DNA of 64,000 nucleotides from NCBI GenBank assembly GCA_001465115.1, contig CP013614.1, positions 1,488,001 through 1,552,000 of the forward strand. The letters run 5' to 3'. The notes below the pieces were generated by a model. The model was not told the DNA's origin, did no database searches, and worked only from the letters and a program-made list of their open reading frames with translations. The translations under genes were made by a program, and so were the position numbers. How positions within the stretch are numbered: position 1 is the stretch's first letter; each line of letters opens with the position of its first letter. Source of the stretch: Enterococcus silesiacus (GTDB taxonomy: Bacteria; Bacillota; Bacilli; Lactobacillales; Enterococcaceae). This document shows positions 43,393 to 51,694 of this stretch, one piece after another.

Positions 43393-44586
43393 TTACCTCC
43401 ATAAGATTTTTTTATAGTTATCTGGATCTGTGTCGCCTTCTGTTGAGAACATTAGGACGCTTGAATTTTCATCAAGCTCTAGTGCCTCACGTAACTCTTT
43501 GTATTCATGATCTTGCATAGCAGTTGCAACTAAGCCCATTGCGACTGCTCCTGATTCACCTGAAATCACTTGAGGGTCACCTTTTAATGGTGCTCCAAGC
43601 ATTCTCATCCCTTTTTCTGAAACCCAGTCAGGTGCTGAAACAAAGACTGCAGTGTGATTTTCTAAAATATCAAATGAAATCGTGTTTGGTTCACCACAAG
43701 CTAAACCTGCCATGATTGTTTGAAGATCCCCTTCAACAAAACGAATCTTGCCATCTTTTTCAATCGCTGATTTATATAGACAATCCGCTACCTGTGCTTC
43801 GACAACGACCATTTTAGGCGGGTTATCAGGGTAAAGATTAGCAAAATAACCAACAACAGCTCCCGCTAAGCTCCCGACACCAGCTTGAACAAAAACATGT
43901 GTGGGACGCTGATTCCCAGCTTCTTCTAATTGTTTAGAAGCTTCTAGCGCCATCGTTCCATAACCTTGCATGATCCATGTTGGAATTTTTTCATAGCCGT
44001 CCCACGCAGTATCTTGCACCATGACACCGTTTTCAGTTTCTTCAGCCATCTTGTTAGCCATTCGCACACATTCGTCGTAATTGACTTCTTCAATGGTAAC
44101 TTTTGCGCCTTCTTTTTCAATGTTTTCTTTACGCGTTTGTGTTGAGCCTTTAGGCATCAATACAACTGCTTTTTGCCCTAATTTATTCGCTGCCCAGGCA
44201 ACTCCACGCCCATGATTTCCATCTGTCGCCGTGAAAAATGTTGCTTGACCAAATTCATTCCGAAGTGTATCGGACGTTAACACATCATAAGTCAAGTCTG
44301 CAACATCTTTTCCTATTTTTTCTGCAATATAGTTGGCCATAGCGAATGATCCACCAAGCACTTTAAATGCGTTCAAACCAAAACGATAGGATTCATCTTT
44401 GACAAAAAAATCTTTTAGTCCTAAATGCTCAGCCATATTTTTTAATTCAGCTAATGGCGTCTGATTGTATTGAGGGAAACTACGATGAAAAGCTAAGGCT
44501 TTTTCGATTGCTTCCTTTGACATCAGTGTTAAATACTGATCATCTGTTTTAGGCATTTCATTTGCCGTCCATTTTATTTTTTCCAA
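43393..44586 (-). CDS. dpaL: Diaminopropionate ammonia-lyase (YgeX)
   Basis: A PLP enzyme that converts 2,3-diaminopropionate to pyruvate and two ammonia. The 397-aa protein has the PLP lysine in RFGLNAFKVLGGSF (near residue 78), the Asn-containing TDGNHGRG (near 121) and the glycine loop GVGSLAGA (near 237). The start is TTG at 44586, 9 bases after GGAGGGG. No better ATG exists before the conserved region. It forms the last step of the proposed purine-to-pyruvate route and generates 2-aminoacrylate, matched by the RidA gene downstream. Confidence 0.94.
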   Translation of the reverse strand: MEKIKWTANEMPKTDDQYLTLMSKEAIEKALAFHRSFPQYNQTPLAELKNMAEHLGLKDFFVKDESYRFGLNAFKVLGGSFAMANYIAEKIGKDVADLTYDVLTSDTLRNEFGQATFFTATDGNHGRGVAWAANKLGQKAVVLMPKGSTQTRKENIEKEGAKVTIEEVNYDECVRMANKMAEETENGVMVQDTAWDGYEKIPTWIMQGYGTMALEASKQLEEAGNQRPTHVFVQAGVGSLAGAVVGYFANLYPDNPPKMVVVEAQVADCLYKSAIEKDGKIRFVEGDLQTIMAGLACGEPNTISFDILENHTAVFVSAPDWVSEKGMRMLGAPLKGDPQVISGESGAVAMGLVATAMQDHEYKELREALELDENSSVLMFSTEGDTDPDNYKKILWR

Positions 44587-44639
44587 AAAATTTTCCCCTC
44601 CATCTTTTTATTTAAATCAACATCGGTTGATTGATTCTG

Positions 44640-46022
44640 TTAGTGAGTCTTTGAGATTTTTCGGAAAATAAATTTTCCTTGTCTCTCTGCGATAACTTGT
44701 CCGTGTTCAACTACTTTTTGACCTCTTAAATAGACGGATCTTGCATGGCCTTTTGTCTGCATGCCATCATAAGGGGTGTAGTCGACATTTTGAAGTTGCG
44801 TTGTTGCTGAAATAACCCCCGCCGTATTCGGGTCCCAAATAACGATATCCGCATCACTGTCTACTTGAATGATCCCTTTTTGCGGATACAGTGCAAATTG
44901 TTTGGCAATATCTTCTGAAAGTAAGCCGATCATACGCTCTAAACTGATTTTGCCAGTTGTTACCCCGTAGGTATAAATAAGCTCTGGGCGAGTCTCAACA
45001 CCTGGCATGCCATTTGGAATTTTACTAAAATCGTTTTTTCCAATTGTTTTTTGCTCATTAAAATTGAAACTACAATGATCGGTTGAAATCGTATTGACTT
45101 GACCGTTGATCACACCATCCCATAATGCGTCTTGATCACAGATTCTTCGCAATGGCGGTGAGCAGACATATTTTGCCCCTTCAAAACCAGGCCCATCATA
45201 CAAATGATCATCTAAAACTAAATATTGAGGGCATGTTTCCACATAGACTTTTTGATTGCAAGCTCTTGCTCGTTTGACAGCTTCCAATGACCGCTTTGTG
45301 CTTAAATGAACAATATTAACCGGCAAACCAGCTAAATCTGCAATCATTAAGTAGCGTTCTACCGCTTCTGCTTCAACTGAATCTGGTCTGGTCAATGGAT
45401 GATAATGTGGGGAAAGTTTACCTTCAGCTACAAATTGGGCAATCATTTCATTGACCATATCCCCATTTTCACAATGAACTCCCAGCATCGCTTGATACTT
45501 ACGAATCTCTCTCATTGCTTCAAAAATTTCAGCATCTTTGGTTCTTAAATTGTCATAAGCCATGTACATTTTAAATGAAGTGATTCCAACATCGATCATT
45601 TCTTTGATTTCTGCTTTGATACTAGGATTCCATTCTATGATCGACATATGATAAGTGTAATCACAAGAGCTGTTTCCCTGAGCTAAATGGTCCCAAGCCT
45701 TTAGGCAGTCTTGTAAAGAACTGCCTTTACTTGGTGTTGCCATATCGATCACAGTTGTTGTACCTTTGGCAACAGCTGCCTTACTGCCCGTATAAAAATT
45801 ATCTGCAGTACCCATCGATCCTTTGCCATTATTTAGCTCCAAATGGGTATGAGCATCGATAAATCCTGGTAGTAAAAAGTACCCTGAAACATCTTCCACT
45901 GTAGAACCTGCAGCTGTTAAATTTGTACCCATTTCAACGATTTTCTCGCCATCGATTCTTACATCTACTTGACGACGAGCCTTTGCGGAGACGACTGTTC
46001 CGCCTTTTAAAAGAATAGACAT
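44640..46022 (-). CDS. hyuA: D-hydantoinase/dihydropyrimidinase-like hydrolase
   Basis: A 460-aa amidohydrolase that opens cyclic ureides. Binuclear metal motifs are all seen: DAHTHLE (near residue 57), the carboxylated lysine in SFKMYMAYD (near 150), HCENGD, VHLSTKRS and STDHCSF (near 312). It corresponds to E. coli HyuA/YgeZ in the ygeW-ssnA cluster and likely opens a hydantoin-like product of purine breakdown. GGAGG lies before the ATG. It is preceded by ygfK and followed by dpaL in one unit. Confidence 0.93.
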   Translation of the reverse strand: MSILLKGGTVVSAKARRQVDVRIDGEKIVEMGTNLTAAGSTVEDVSGYFLLPGFIDAHTHLELNNGKGSMGTADNFYTGSKAAVAKGTTTVIDMATPSKGSSLQDCLKAWDHLAQGNSSCDYTYHMSIIEWNPSIKAEIKEMIDVGITSFKMYMAYDNLRTKDAEIFEAMREIRKYQAMLGVHCENGDMVNEMIAQFVAEGKLSPHYHPLTRPDSVEAEAVERYLMIADLAGLPVNIVHLSTKRSLEAVKRARACNQKVYVETCPQYLVLDDHLYDGPGFEGAKYVCSPPLRRICDQDALWDGVINGQVNTISTDHCSFNFNEQKTIGKNDFSKIPNGMPGVETRPELIYTYGVTTGKISLERMIGLLSEDIAKQFALYPQKGIIQVDSDADIVIWDPNTAGVISATTQLQNVDYTPYDGMQTKGHARSVYLRGQKVVEHGQVIAERQGKFIFRKISKTH

Positions 46023-46071
46023 TTTTTAACCTCCATCATTCAGAAGTTGTTTTTGCGCAACTTATGTCTTT

Positions 46072-49000
46072 TTACATTTGCATACAGTATTCATAGTCTT
46101 TGATCATCGTATCCATTAAGTCGATGATATCCGCTGGAATATCTAATCCTTGGGCATCTAAACGAATCATTGAGGTATTGCCCCATAAACGAACAAGACA
46201 CGTCTTTTCTCTTGGATCGATAACATAGAAACCAGAATTCGTGCTATTTTCAAAATCGGCTTCTGTATTGAATAGCGTGAATTTATCTTTATAAGGTGCA
46301 CTTGCGTATGGACAGAAAGTCTCGCAGTTGCCGCATTCATTGCACATCCGATCGACATGGACGATTTGTGGTTGCGGTTGCCCTTTAACATTTACCACAA
46401 TGTTTGCTCTATTTGGACAAACATCCATACAAGATTCACAGATCGTTGAGCATTCTAAACAATTACTTGCTTGCCCACAAAGCGCTTCATTTGTTTCTAA
46501 CACGCCTCGCTTATTACGAACAGACGCTACATTTTGATTAAGATTCGTTCGTTCATAGTGATCATTATGGATTTGGCAAATGTTCCCTGCAGCTTTTGTT
46601 GCATCAGCTATCGCTTCAACAATGGTTGCAGGTCCAAGATTTGCGTCCCCAATCACATAAACATCTTTTAAGTTCGTTTCAAGCGTTTCTTGATTTGAGA
46701 CAACTTTTCCGTATTGATCCGTTGTGATTCCGATCGTTTGATAAAAGTCTGTATCCACTTTCTCACCAACTGCCGCAATCACAGTATCAGCTGGAACTTC
46801 TGTAAATTCACCTGTAGCTACTGGTCTGCGACGCCCAGAATGATCGCGTTCACCTAAGCGCATTTTTTCACAAGTTAGTAGACCGTCGTCTAATTTAATT
46901 GGTGCTAGCAGTTCTAGGAATTCTACACCATCTTCTAAAGCAAAATACAATTCTTCCTCATCTGCAGGCATATTCCGTTTGTCTCGACGGTAAACAACTG
47001 AAACTTTTTTCACACCTGGCAAGGTAGTAGCTGCTCTAGCACAATCCATCGCTGTATTTCCACCACCGACAACAACGATTTGCTCACCATAAGGGTTTAT
47101 TTGAGGATTTTCACGATTTACCTTTAAAAATTCTAATGAGTTTAAGGTTTCTCCGGTTTCTAAGCTCAGCTTGCCATGTTTCCACGCACCGATTGCGTAG
47201 ATAATATTGGTATAGCCTTGTTCACGTAAGGCTTCAATAGATGGCGCAGCTTGCCCGGTCCTAAATTCGGCTCCCATAAACTTAGCCATCTCAACATCAT
47301 TTTGGACAGATTTCATTGAAATTCTAAATTCTGGTACGATCTGGCTACAAACACCACCAATCGTATCGGCTTTTTCAAATACAGTAACCGGCATCCCTTC
47401 ACGAGCAAGTAAGAATCCGGCAGATATTCCCGCTGGTCCACCACCGACTACAGCTGTTTTAGGTGCATTTTCTTTAAGCATTGGTTTTTCCATTCCAGCC
47501 ATTAATTCATCGTATGCGTGTTCTGCTGCCTCTAATTTTGCTTCACGAATTTTGATTGAGCCTTCATAAAACTGACGGGTACACTTTGTCATACATGGAT
47601 GAGCACAAATTGTTCCAGTAATAAATGGTAATGGATTTTTATCTACAATTACTTTTAAAGCCTCTAAATAGTTTCCTTCGCTCACAAAACGAAGATAAGC
47701 TGGAATATCCTGATTGATTGGGCAACCACCGTCACTACGACAAGGAGCTGTGTAACAATTGGTCAAGGGAACCGTCGTACGTAGTTTAGGGCTCTCTGGC
47801 AGTTTGATTGATTTTTTATAACGTGCTTGCGTTTTTGCTTTTTCAACAATGCTTGCTACTTTTTCTAAGTTTACTTGAACTTGGGTTGGATACGGCGATT
47901 CTCCCAATAAATTAGCGACTTGGTTCATCCGTTGATAGCCACCTGGTTTCAAGAGTGTCGTGGCCATCGTGATCGGCCAAATTCCAGCATCAAAAATGTC
48001 TTTGATATTGAAAATATCCGCGCCTCCAGAATAAGAAATCTGCAGCTTTCCGTCAAAAGCATCTGATAATTTTTTAGCTAAAGAAATACTTAATGGGAAT
48101 AATGAGCGTCCTGACATATACATTTCATCCCCAGGTAGTTCCTCTTCAGCAATACCAACAGGAAATGTGTTGGTGATCTTTACGCCAAAATTTAACCCTT
48201 TATTGTCCGCCAAAGCTTGAAGACGTTTCAACATCGGCACTGCGTCTTCAAATTGTAAATCTTCGACAAAATGATGATCGTCAAAGACCATGTAGTCAAA
48301 TCCTAGTTCATCCATAGTTTGACGTGTATATTCATAGCCTAACATCGTTGGATTACACTTAATAAATGAATTCAAGCCTTTTTCTTTTAATAAGTAGGTC
48401 GTGATCCGTTCAATTTCATCTGATGGACAACCATGCAGTGTAGAAAGCGTGATTGAACGGCAAAGTTTGGGACTGATTGCTTCAATATACTCTTTATCAA
48501 TTTTTTTAAATTGTGGTAAATATTTATAAGCTGCTTCAAGACATTCTTGCCAAATCGGTGTCTTTTCAGCATTTTGCATATCTGTAATATACTTATCCAC
48601 TTTCGGTGACTGAATTCCCGCCAAATCATAGCCCACACTCATATTGAAAATAAAGCCGTCTGGATCGCCTAAGTCAAGCTCTTTACTAAGCAATTTTAAA
48701 ACAAACCAACCTTTGACATATTCATCATACGCCTGTGGAACCCGCAACTCGGTTGACCATTCTACGTTATAGCATTCATCTGCAGCTGTAATACACGGCT
48801 TACTAACTGGCAAGTCTTCTCCATCAATCACTTGAACCGTTTTCACTTCAAAAAATCGTGAACCAGTTAAATAAGAAGCAATAATATTCTGCGATAATTG
48901 CGTATGCGGTCCTGCAGCTGGCCCGCAAGGTGTTTCCATTTTTTCACCAAACAAAGGCAATGTTTTACTTGGATCGGCTTTATAAAACTTTCTTATACCA

Positions 49001-49083
49001 AAAATAGTTGCTTCGTTTTTGTATTCATTTAAAATCCAGTTCAATAACCCATCAATCGAAATCGGGTGCATGATGTCACTCAT
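46072..49083 (-). CDS. ygfK: YgfK multi-domain iron-sulfur flavoprotein reductase
   Basis: A 1003-aa protein. Residues 1-400 are a dihydroorotate/dihydropyrimidine dehydrogenase-like barrel (CGPAAGPHTQL, CNPTMLGYEY). Residues about 440-520 hold cysteine clusters (CYTAPCRSDGGCP, CAHPCMTKCTR). GltD-like FAD and NAD(P)H domains follow (AVVGGGPAGISAGF, VVVGGGNTAMDCARAA). A C-terminal ferredoxin region has CLECSTICESCMDVCP and CNECGNCETFCP. It is often labelled putative selenate reductase. Cluster context and recent work link it to reductive attack on uric acid, with electrons from NAD(P)H or flavodoxin/ferredoxin. The ATG at 49083 (AAAGGAG at 8 bases) is preferred over a GTG three codons upstream. 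Confidence 0.92.
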   Translation of the reverse strand: MSDIMHPISIDGLLNWILNEYKNEATIFGIRKFYKADPSKTLPLFGEKMETPCGPAAGPHTQLSQNIIASYLTGSRFFEVKTVQVIDGEDLPVSKPCITAADECYNVEWSTELRVPQAYDEYVKGWFVLKLLSKELDLGDPDGFIFNMSVGYDLAGIQSPKVDKYITDMQNAEKTPIWQECLEAAYKYLPQFKKIDKEYIEAISPKLCRSITLSTLHGCPSDEIERITTYLLKEKGLNSFIKCNPTMLGYEYTRQTMDELGFDYMVFDDHHFVEDLQFEDAVPMLKRLQALADNKGLNFGVKITNTFPVGIAEEELPGDEMYMSGRSLFPLSISLAKKLSDAFDGKLQISYSGGADIFNIKDIFDAGIWPITMATTLLKPGGYQRMNQVANLLGESPYPTQVQVNLEKVASIVEKAKTQARYKKSIKLPESPKLRTTVPLTNCYTAPCRSDGGCPINQDIPAYLRFVSEGNYLEALKVIVDKNPLPFITGTICAHPCMTKCTRQFYEGSIKIREAKLEAAEHAYDELMAGMEKPMLKENAPKTAVVGGGPAGISAGFLLAREGMPVTVFEKADTIGGVCSQIVPEFRISMKSVQNDVEMAKFMGAEFRTGQAAPSIEALREQGYTNIIYAIGAWKHGKLSLETGETLNSLEFLKVNRENPQINPYGEQIVVVGGGNTAMDCARAATTLPGVKKVSVVYRRDKRNMPADEEELYFALEDGVEFLELLAPIKLDDGLLTCEKMRLGERDHSGRRRPVATGEFTEVPADTVIAAVGEKVDTDFYQTIGITTDQYGKVVSNQETLETNLKDVYVIGDANLGPATIVEAIADATKAAGNICQIHNDHYERTNLNQNVASVRNKRGVLETNEALCGQASNCLECSTICESCMDVCPNRANIVVNVKGQPQPQIVHVDRMCNECGNCETFCPYASAPYKDKFTLFNTEADFENSTNSGFYVIDPREKTCLVRLWGNTSMIRLDAQGLDIPADIIDLMDTMIKDYEYCMQM

Positions 49084-49122
49084 GTTTGTCACTCCTTTTT
49101 TATTTTTCTAAGCTAGCGTTGA

Positions 49123-50457
49123 CTAGCGATTAATTCTGCTCCAAAGCGATTGTGCTTGTATCTGCGCATCATGCCAAAGCTTTTCTTCATCAATCCCTTG
49201 CACTTCCCGATTTCTCATCCGAATTTCGCCATTGATGATCGTATCTGTAACTACTCCGCCATTCATGCCAAATAAAATATGAGCATTGTAATTATCTTTC
49301 GTCATAGGTGTCGGTCCTTTATAATCCAACACAATCACATCTGCTGCTGCCTCTACTTCTAAAGCACCTAATTTCTTTTCAAAATAGCGATTGGCCATTT
49401 GCGGATTATTATTGAACAACATTTGTGGTATTTCTGCCCAGGCAGCATTGGGATCTGCTAGATGATGTTTATGGATAAGGTTGCCAACTTTGTATGATTC
49501 TGTCACATCATTGGTATAACCATCTGTTCCAAGTCCCATTAAAATACCATACTCATTGAGCATGCGCATTGCTGGCGGACATCCCACTGCATTTCCCATA
49601 TTTGATTCTGGGTTTGTGACAACCATTGTCTCGGTATCACGTAAGAGCTCCATTTCATGAGGATTAATATGAATACAATGACCTGCCATCGTTTGTTTAC
49701 CTAAAATACCTAGATCATACAAACGATTTACAATGGGCTTGCCATATTTAGCTAGTGAATCATACACATCAGCAATGTCTTCTGCGATGTGGATATGATA
49801 CCCCACACCTTCTGGAGTATAGGCTGCACAATGTTCTAACGATTTATCAGATAAAGTGAAGGCCGCATGCATCCCCATCATCGCCTTTTGCATGTCATCT
49901 GTACGTGCAGCACTTGCTTTAATAAAATCAGCATTTTCTTTTACAGCTATTTTCATTTTTTCTTCGCCATCTCGATCTGATACTTCATAACATAAACAAG
50001 TACGCACACCTAATTCATCCGCGGCATTTGAAAGTTGTGTCAAACTCCCTTCAATTGCGCCATAACTAGCATGATGATCGAATACCGTCGTTACACCGTT
50101 TTTGATACTATCCAAGTAAGCAACTTTAGCACTATGATAAGAATCTTCTAAATTCAATGTTCTATCGATACGCCACCATTGCCCTTCCAAAATATCCATA
50201 AAATTTTTAGGATGGTAACCATTGATACTTAATCCTCTAGCAAAAGTACTGTAAATATGATTGTGCATATTGATAAAACCAGGCATGATCACTCCGCCTT
50301 TAGCATCGATAAATTCAGCTTCCGGAAACTCTTTTCGTAAATCTGTGGTTGTTCCGACTGCTTTTATTTTCTGTCCCTCGATTGCTACACAGCCATTATC
50401 AAAGAATGTCCCTTCCTTATCTCTTGTAATTAACCGTCCATTTCCTATTAATAACAT
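49123..50457 (-). CDS. ssnA: Aminohydrolase SsnA
   Basis: A 444-aa amidohydrolase of the chlorohydrolase/guanine deaminase group. Metal ligands are in NMHNHIYSTF (near residue 65), GYHIHIAED, AGHCIHIN and GTDGYTND. It matches SsnA of the selenium/purine cluster and is thought to hydrolyse a reduced purine. Two adjacent ATG codons follow GGAGGG. The second (50457) has the better spacing. It is the first gene of the ssnA-ygfK-hyuA-dpaL-ygeY-ygeW unit, with a promoter about 175 bases upstream. Confidence 0.9.
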   Translation of the reverse strand: MLLIGNGRLITRDKEGTFFDNGCVAIEGQKIKAVGTTTDLRKEFPEAEFIDAKGGVIMPGFINMHNHIYSTFARGLSINGYHPKNFMDILEGQWWRIDRTLNLEDSYHSAKVAYLDSIKNGVTTVFDHHASYGAIEGSLTQLSNAADELGVRTCLCYEVSDRDGEEKMKIAVKENADFIKASAARTDDMQKAMMGMHAAFTLSDKSLEHCAAYTPEGVGYHIHIAEDIADVYDSLAKYGKPIVNRLYDLGILGKQTMAGHCIHINPHEMELLRDTETMVVTNPESNMGNAVGCPPAMRMLNEYGILMGLGTDGYTNDVTESYKVGNLIHKHHLADPNAAWAEIPQMLFNNNPQMANRYFEKKLGALEVEAAADVIVLDYKGPTPMTKDNYNAHILFGMNGGVVTDTIINGEIRMRNREVQGIDEEKLWHDAQIQAQSLWSRINR

Positions 50458-50634
50458 CATTGCCCTCCTATAGTTTCATTTTATTTATTGCTAAAATAGA
50501 AATCGCTTACAAAAAAGATAGTTCAAACATTCACGAATCAATCGGTATTTGGATAGCATTTTTTGCTCTTTCAGATAACCAAAAAAGCGCTTGCAACCAT
50601 ACTCGTAATGAACTATTTCCCTTATCTCGAATAA

Positions 50635-50687
50635 ATTATACCACTTAACCTAAAAAAAAACAATGCTACCTAAAAATTATTTTTTAG
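50635..50687 (-). promoter_or_regulatory. Promoter and operator elements of the ssnA unit
   Basis: On the minus strand a -10 TATAAT (50635-50640) with extended TGG is preceded by a possible -35 TTGTTT, 17 bases away. Upstream lies CTAAAAATTATTTTTTAG (50670-50687), identical to the element in front of xdh. A half-site CCTAAAAAAAAACAATGC sits between. Spacing to the -10 (29 and 9 bases) differs from xdh and flavodoxin. Confidence 0.6.
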
Positions 50688-50810
50688 TTCAATATGCCCA
50701 TTGTCTTGTATTATGATTTACCGCATGATATCATTACACACGGAGATCGTTATATAGCAGATTTTTTTATTCAATACGCTATTGCCTCTCAATTTTCTTC
50801 CCAAAATTTA

Positions 50811-50838
50811 ATTAGGCATACATAAAGAAGTACCTAAT
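50811..50838. promoter_or_regulatory. Inverted repeat upstream of the YheO-type regulator gene
   Basis: ATTAGG and CCTAAT arms with a 16-base spacer. The TACCTAA half resembles the half-site of the purine/selenium operator, so it could be an autoregulatory site. This is weak evidence. Confidence 0.3.
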
Positions 50839-50877
50839 CAATATTTGATATACCTTCCTATAGAAAGGAGTGAAACT

Positions 50878-51516
50878 ATGCTCTCAGATGAAAAACTAAA
50901 CTTTCTGACCCAAGTTGCAAAAGCTCTTGCTGGTCAATTCGGTGATAATTGTGAAATCGTTATTCATAAGATTAACGAAAACAATGTAAACAACACGATC
51001 GTCTCTATCGAAAATGGCCATGTTTCTTCTCGCCAACTTGGTGATGGACCTTCTCAAGTGGTTTTGGAAGCATTAAAAAAAGACCCTGCTGATTTAATTG
51101 ACCATGTCAATTATTTAACAAGAACACATGATGGTCGAATTTTAAAATCAAGTACTGTTTATTTCAAAGATAAATCAGGTAGCTTAGATGGTATTTTTGC
51201 GATCAATTATGATATTACGGCACTAATAGCTGCTGAATCGACGCTAAAATCACTAATTGCCATTGATGAACAAGAAGATGATAAAGAACCTGACTACATT
51301 CCTCAAGACATCAATGAACTATTAGATGACTTGATTGAAGAGTCCGTTAAATTAGTCGGAAAACCGGTTCCTTTGATGACAAAAGATGATAAAATCAAAT
51401 GCATCCAGTTTTTAAACAGCAAAGGCGCATTTCTTGTGACAAAATCGGGCGATAAGGTTGCTGGATTTTTCAATATTTCTAAATATACGTTGTACAGCTA
51501 TATTGATGCCAAGTAA
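50878..51516 (+). CDS. YheO-type transcriptional regulator (PAS-like plus helix-turn-helix)
   Basis: A 212-aa cytosolic protein. Residues about 5-120 are a YheO-like PAS domain (FGDNCEIVIHKI, IENGHVSSRQLGDGPS, GIFAINYDITALIAAESTL). An acidic linker follows. Residues about 150-212 are the HTH domain typical of the family (MTKDDKIKCIQFLNSKGAFLVTKSGDKVAGFFNISKYTLYSYI). AAGGAG lies 7 bases before the ATG at 50878. An in-frame TTG upstream is less likely. Divergent to ssnA across a region with the shared operator, it is the obvious candidate regulator of the purine/selenium genes. Ligand and targets are unknown. Confidence 0.85.
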   Translation: MLSDEKLNFLTQVAKALAGQFGDNCEIVIHKINENNVNNTIVSIENGHVSSRQLGDGPSQVVLEALKKDPADLIDHVNYLTRTHDGRILKSSTVYFKDKSGSLDGIFAINYDITALIAAESTLKSLIAIDEQEDDKEPDYIPQDINELLDDLIEESVKLVGKPVPLMTKDDKIKCIQFLNSKGAFLVTKSGDKVAGFFNISKYTLYSYIDAK

Positions 51517-51533
51517 AACATTCTCTTATAGTA

Positions 51534-51570
51534 GGCAGTTGTGTTCTTTTAGAATACAGCTGCCTCATTT
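51534..51570 (+). terminator. Terminator of the YheO-type regulator gene
   Basis: An imperfect stem with outer arms GGCAG / CTGCC (51534-51564), followed by TCATTTTT. Confidence 0.7.
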
Positions 51571-51627
51571 TTATTCTTCCTAATATAGTAAGAAAGAGTA
51601 AAAGGAATTAATTTTTTTTTTTAATTG

Positions 51628-51636
51628 TGGTATTAT
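51628..51636 (+). promoter_or_regulatory. Extended -10 promoter of murT-gatD
   Basis: TGG followed by TATTAT (51631-51636). The -35 zone is an uninterrupted T-run and gives no clear hexamer. TTGGAGGG lies 8 bases before the ATG at 51695. Confidence 0.5.
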
Positions 51637-51694
51637 AGATTGAGTTTATTTTTGAATGTAACAACGATAGTTGATATAAATTGGAGGGCACTTT

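Larger units (their letters stand above)
50458..50877. other. Divergent control region between ssnA and the YheO-type regulator gene (420 bp)
   Basis: No gene seen. It holds the ssnA promoter (-10 TATAAT 50635-50640), two copies of the CCTAAAA half-site 20 bases apart (50649 and 50669), the full operator 18-mer at 50670-50687, and a 6-base inverted repeat (ATTAGG 50811-50816 / CCTAAT 50833-50838) near the regulator start. Confidence 0.65.

Noticed and set aside
50460..50648. Plus-strand open frame upstream of the regulator gene
   Set aside because: It covers the ssnA promoter on the opposite strand and has no ribosome site.
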